From Candidatus Cloacimonas sp. SDB (GTDB lineage: Bacteria; Cloacimonadota; Cloacimonadia; Cloacimonadales; TCS61), in NCBI GenBank assembly GCA_001412425.1, contig LKUH01000549.1:1-8642 (forward strand): a stretch of DNA of 8,642 bases, read 5' to 3'. The notes beneath the pieces were generated by a model. The model worked only from the letters and a program-made list of their open reading frames with translations. It was not told the DNA's origin and made no database searches. The translations under genes and the position numbers were made by a program. The stretch's first letter is position 1. Every line of letters starts with the position of its first letter. Shown in pieces: positions 5,944 through 8,642 of this stretch.

Positions 5944-7782
5944 ATGTGCGGAATTGTAGGTTACCTGGGCAAAAGAAATGCAACCCCAATTGTGATTGAA
6001 GGTTTGAAACGACTGGAATACAGGGGTTATGACAGTGCCGGTCTGGCAATAATAGATACCGAGGGAGATCTCAAGGTTTTCAGGGAGGAAGGTAAGATCA
6101 TAGACCTGGAGCGGATTATGCCTGCTCCTGAAAAATCCTTTGGAAATACGGGCATTGGACACACCCGCTGGGCTACTCATGGTGAACCTACGGTTGCTAA
6201 TGCTCATCCCCATATCTGCTGCCGCAACCAGATCGCAGTAGTTCATAATGGTATAATTGAAAATTACAAGCTCCTGAAAAAGAAATTGATCTCAGAAGGT
6301 CACATCTTTGTAAGTGACACCGATTCCGAAGTGCTTGCTCATCTTATCGGTTATTTTTATGAAGCAGAACACGATCTGGTAACTGCAGTTAAGGAAGCAT
6401 TGAAATTAGTGGAAGGCACCTACGGTATTGCAGTTATCTGCAGTGATAATCCAGATCTGATAGTTGCCGCCCGTAAAGGAAGTCCGCTCATATTGGGAAT
6501 TGGCAATGATGAGTTTTTTATAACTTCAGATGTAAGCGCCATTATCATTCATACCAAAAAAGTAATTTATCTGCATGATGATGAAGTAGTTTCTGTAACA
6601 AAAGAGAATTTTGAGATCACCAATATTGATAATGAAGTGGTAAAGGCTAAAATTTCCGAAATAGACTGGGAAGTTTCTTCAATTGAAAAAGGTGATTTTA
6701 AACATTTTATGCTCAAGGAGATCTTTGAACAACCCACATCGGTTGAGAATGCTTTTCGGGGCAGGCTCGATCACAAATTATCAACTGTAAAACTGGGTGG
6801 ATTGAATATGACCCCGGATGAATTCAGGAATATCGAAAAGATCCAGATCATCGCCTGCGGCACTTCCTGGCATTCTGCTTTAATAGGCAAATATGTAATA
6901 GAATCTCTGGCTCGAATTTCAGTAGAAGTTGAATATGCCAGTGAGTTCAGATATAAAAATCCGATAATTCCCCCCGGGACAATCGTCATCGTTGTCAGCC
7001 AGTCAGGCGAAACGGCTGATACTCTAGCTGCTTTGCGGGAAGCCCGGACCAGAGGTGTAAAAGTTTTCGGAATCACAAATGTGATTGGCAGCTCAATCGC
7101 CCGGGAAACGGACGGAGGAGTCTATATTCATGCCGGAACAGAGATCGGAGTTGCATCAACAAAGGCATTTACTTCGCAGGTAACCGTTTTAACGCTTTTA
7201 GGAGTGTTGCTGGGAAGGATGAAACATCTTGCTCCTACCTACGGGAAAAAATTTCTGGAAGAATTAAAAATGATTCCCAATAAAATATCTGAAATTCTGG
7301 AAAACAACCATTATATCAGAAATATAGCTGACACTATCAAGTCTTCCACTAATGCACTTTATCTGGGTAGAGGTTTCAATTATCCGGTTGCCCTTGAAGG
7401 TGCCCTGAAACTGAAAGAAATCTCCTATATTCATGCCGAAGGTTATCCTGCCGCCGAAATGAAACATGGTCCCATCGCTCTAATCGATAAGAATATGCCG
7501 GTTATTGCCATCGCCCTGAAAGATGAGATCTATGATAAAATAATTTCCAACCTGGCTGAAGTTAAAGCCAGAAATGGCAGAATAATTACAATTGCCACGC
7601 GAGGAGATGATTCGGTTCAAGACTTTTCGGAAAATGTGATTTATATTCCTGAAACTATTGATGTTCTGCAACCACTGCTGTCCGTTGTGCCGCTGCAGCT
7701 GCTGGCTTACCATGTTGCGGATCTGAGAGAACTTAACGTGGATCAACCCAGAAATCTGGCTAAAAGTGTAACAGTTGAATAG
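5944..7782 (+). CDS. glmS: Glutamine-fructose-6-phosphate aminotransferase (isomerizing), GlmS
   Basis: This complete 612-residue enzyme makes glucosamine-6-phosphate from fructose-6-phosphate and glutamine, the first step towards UDP-GlcNAc for peptidoglycan and LPS. The N-terminal glutaminase domain (1 to about 240) begins MCGIVGYLG, with nucleophile C2 freed by removal of Met1. It shows HTRWATHG (73-80), HNGIIENY (101-108) and DTDSE (125-129). Two SIS sugar-phosphate domains follow: CGTSWH (305-310), SQSGET (352-357) and KAFTSQ (407-412) in the first, and LEGALKLKEISYIHAEGY (484-501) and EMKHGP (505-510) in the second. The C-terminus ends LAKSVTVE with the expected Schiff-base lysine K607. 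AAGGA at 5933-5937 is the ribosome binding site. The 24-base gap to the permease gene leaves no room for a glmS ribozyme, so any control must come from elsewhere. recO follows 3 bases after the stop, in the same reading frame. Confidence 0.98.
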   Translation: MCGIVGYLGKRNATPIVIEGLKRLEYRGYDSAGLAIIDTEGDLKVFREEGKIIDLERIMPAPEKSFGNTGIGHTRWATHGEPTVANAHPHICCRNQIAVVHNGIIENYKLLKKKLISEGHIFVSDTDSEVLAHLIGYFYEAEHDLVTAVKEALKLVEGTYGIAVICSDNPDLIVAARKGSPLILGIGNDEFFITSDVSAIIIHTKKVIYLHDDEVVSVTKENFEITNIDNEVVKAKISEIDWEVSSIEKGDFKHFMLKEIFEQPTSVENAFRGRLDHKLSTVKLGGLNMTPDEFRNIEKIQIIACGTSWHSALIGKYVIESLARISVEVEYASEFRYKNPIIPPGTIVIVVSQSGETADTLAALREARTRGVKVFGITNVIGSSIARETDGGVYIHAGTEIGVASTKAFTSQVTVLTLLGVLLGRMKHLAPTYGKKFLEELKMIPNKISEILENNHYIRNIADTIKSSTNALYLGRGFNYPVALEGALKLKEISYIHAEGYPAAEMKHGPIALIDKNMPVIAIALKDEIYDKIISNLAEVKARNGRIITIATRGDDSVQDFSENVIYIPETIDVLQPLLSVVPLQLLAYHVADLRELNVDQPRNLAKSVTVE

Positions 7783-7785
7783 ATC

Positions 7786-8550
7786 ATGACAGTCTCCCGC
7801 AGGGATTTTAAAACTGAAGGCATTGTTCTGAGAAAAACACCTTTTAAGGAAACCAGTTACATTCTGGAAATTTTTACTAAACATCTGGGCCGCATCTCAG
7901 TAATTGCAAAAGGAGTCAGAAAAGAAAAACAAGCTCAGAGCGGTCTGCTTGATCTGCTGAATGAATTGGAATTAGTACTGCATAAAAGTCCTCAATCAAA
8001 CTGGTTTATTTTATCGTCAGCCAGATTACTCAGATCCTGGCTCAGGGATATTGACTTCAACAACGGCCTTTTGCTCCAGGCCGGCATAGAAGTATACAGG
8101 CAGCTGGAAATTCAGAGGGAAGATAATTTAATTCTTTATGATCTGCTGTTGAAATACTTCCGCTATATTCAGAGAAAAAGAAAGAACGGAATAGCTGTCT
8201 TCTGGCGTTTTCTGCTTAGAATTTTTAATATTTACGGCATCGATATTGATGTTCACTCTTGTGTGGAATGCAACACTTCCGAAGCAGAATTCATTGCCTT
8301 CTATCCTCAAAAAAATGGATTTATCTGTAAGAATTGCTATCTTCCAGCTCATTATGATTCTACACTGAGAATTTCTGAGAAGACTGCCAAAGTCTTCTCC
8401 AACATCATGTTTATTGGAAATGTCCTGGAAGATATTGAAATCAGTAATGAATCCGTAAAAGAACTTAATAATATATTTTTGCTGCACCTGGCAGAACATT
8501 TTCGTCAGAATTTCCATTTGAAAAGCCTGGAACTATATTCTAATAATTGA
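7786..8550 (+). CDS. recO: DNA repair protein RecO
   Basis: This 254-residue protein is the full RecO length. RecO works with RecR (and RecF) to displace single-strand binding protein and load RecA at gaps and during recombinational repair; it also anneals DNA strands. The N-terminal OB fold is recognisable from FKTEGIVLRKTPFKETSYI (8-26) and IFTKHLGRISVIAKGVRK (29-46). The helical part follows, and a four-cysteine zinc-binding motif is intact: C159 and C162 in HSCVEC, C181 and C184 in ICKNC. The start ATG lies one codon after the glmS TAG stop and in the same frame. No convincing Shine-Dalgarno site is seen before it, so translation probably depends on ribosomes finishing glmS. The link with glmS and the exporter looks like operon convenience, not a shared pathway. 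Confidence 0.95.
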   Translation: MTVSRRDFKTEGIVLRKTPFKETSYILEIFTKHLGRISVIAKGVRKEKQAQSGLLDLLNELELVLHKSPQSNWFILSSARLLRSWLRDIDFNNGLLLQAGIEVYRQLEIQREDNLILYDLLLKYFRYIQRKRKNGIAVFWRFLLRIFNIYGIDIDVHSCVECNTSEAEFIAFYPQKNGFICKNCYLPAHYDSTLRISEKTAKVFSNIMFIGNVLEDIEISNESVKELNNIFLLHLAEHFRQNFHLKSLELYSNN

Positions 8551-8642
8551 GTTTTACCCGTTTATCTTTTAAACCTGCTTAACTATTTGACAAAAAGAAC
8601 TGCCAATTTTTTCTGACGGAAATCAAAATTGTAATTGGAATC
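8551..8642. other. Intergenic tail after recO with a -35-like box and an inverted repeat
   Basis: No gene start is visible in these 92 bases. TTGACA at 8587-8592 is a perfect -35 match, but no acceptable -10 lies 16-18 bases further on, where the sequence is a T run. CAATTTT (8604-8610) and AAAATTG (8625-8631) form an inverted repeat around TTCTGACGGAAATC, and CCAATT (8603-8608) can alternatively pair with AATTGG (8633-8638). No terminator is evident, so the operon may continue beyond the window. Confidence 0.3.

Noticed and set aside
7480..7884. A 134-residue open frame on the - strand across the glmS-recO junction
   Set aside because: It is antisense to two well-identified genes, with low-complexity Asn/Phe/Gln-rich content and no known motif.
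8128..8517. A 129-residue open frame on the - strand within recO
   Set aside because: It is antisense to the zinc-motif half of recO and has no domain or ribosome binding site.
8560..8574. GTTTA/TAAAC hairpin after recO as a terminator
   Set aside because: It has only 5 bp, mostly A/T, and no T run after it.
1..8642. CRISPR array, insertion sequence, tRNA or rRNA
   Set aside because: No regularly spaced repeats, transposase or integrase reading frame, terminal inverted repeats or RNA gene signatures were found on reading both strands.

Overview
The window is bacterial and moderately AT-rich. All nine genes lie on the + strand, most with clear AGGAGG-type ribosome binding sites. RecO and GlmS mark it as bacterial. 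A TM1459-like cupin, an M42 aminopeptidase, a stand-alone NifU C-terminal domain protein and an ABC-2 permease/CPBP protease fusion would suit an anaerobic Gram-negative-type lineage of the FCB or Cloacimonadota kind. The regular use of strong Shine-Dalgarno sites argues against a typical Bacteroidota member. This placement is inference; nothing in the window fixes the taxon.

Layout. (1) Bases 1-1184 hold the C-terminal end of a SatD-family protein, cut by the window start, and a DUF3307 membrane protein. These two families often occur side by side. The 92-base gap between them holds a 16-base near-direct repeat whose second copy overlaps the DUF3307 start, a perfect 6-bp inverted repeat and a possible 9-codon leader ORF. 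By eye this block is more AT-rich than the rest. (2) Bases 1258-3008 are a compact three-gene set: a NifU C-terminal domain iron-sulfur protein, a metal-binding cupin and an M42 aminopeptidase, closed by a good intrinsic terminator at 3031-3068. (3) Bases 3159-8550 look like one transcription unit. It holds a NatA-type ABC ATPase, a permease fused to a CPBP (Abi/CAAX-type) intramembrane protease, glmS and recO, with gaps of -11, 24 and 3 bases.

How the genes work together. The ATPase and permease-protease should form one export complex that combines pumping with a membrane-embedded metalloprotease; its substrate is unknown. GlmS makes glucosamine-6-phosphate for the cell envelope and RecO loads RecA in gap repair, so these two are housekeeping genes sharing a transcript. 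In the middle set, the NifU-domain protein probably carries Fe-S clusters, the cupin is a small metalloprotein of unknown physiological role, and the aminopeptidase finishes peptide breakdown. No clear shared pathway links these three.

The best candidates for something less described are the ABC/CPBP exporter with a hairpin abutting the ATPase ribosome binding site, and the SatD-DUF3307 pair with its patterned intergenic region. No tRNA, rRNA, CRISPR array, insertion sequence or integrase was seen. Every stretch without a gene is shorter than 300 bases.
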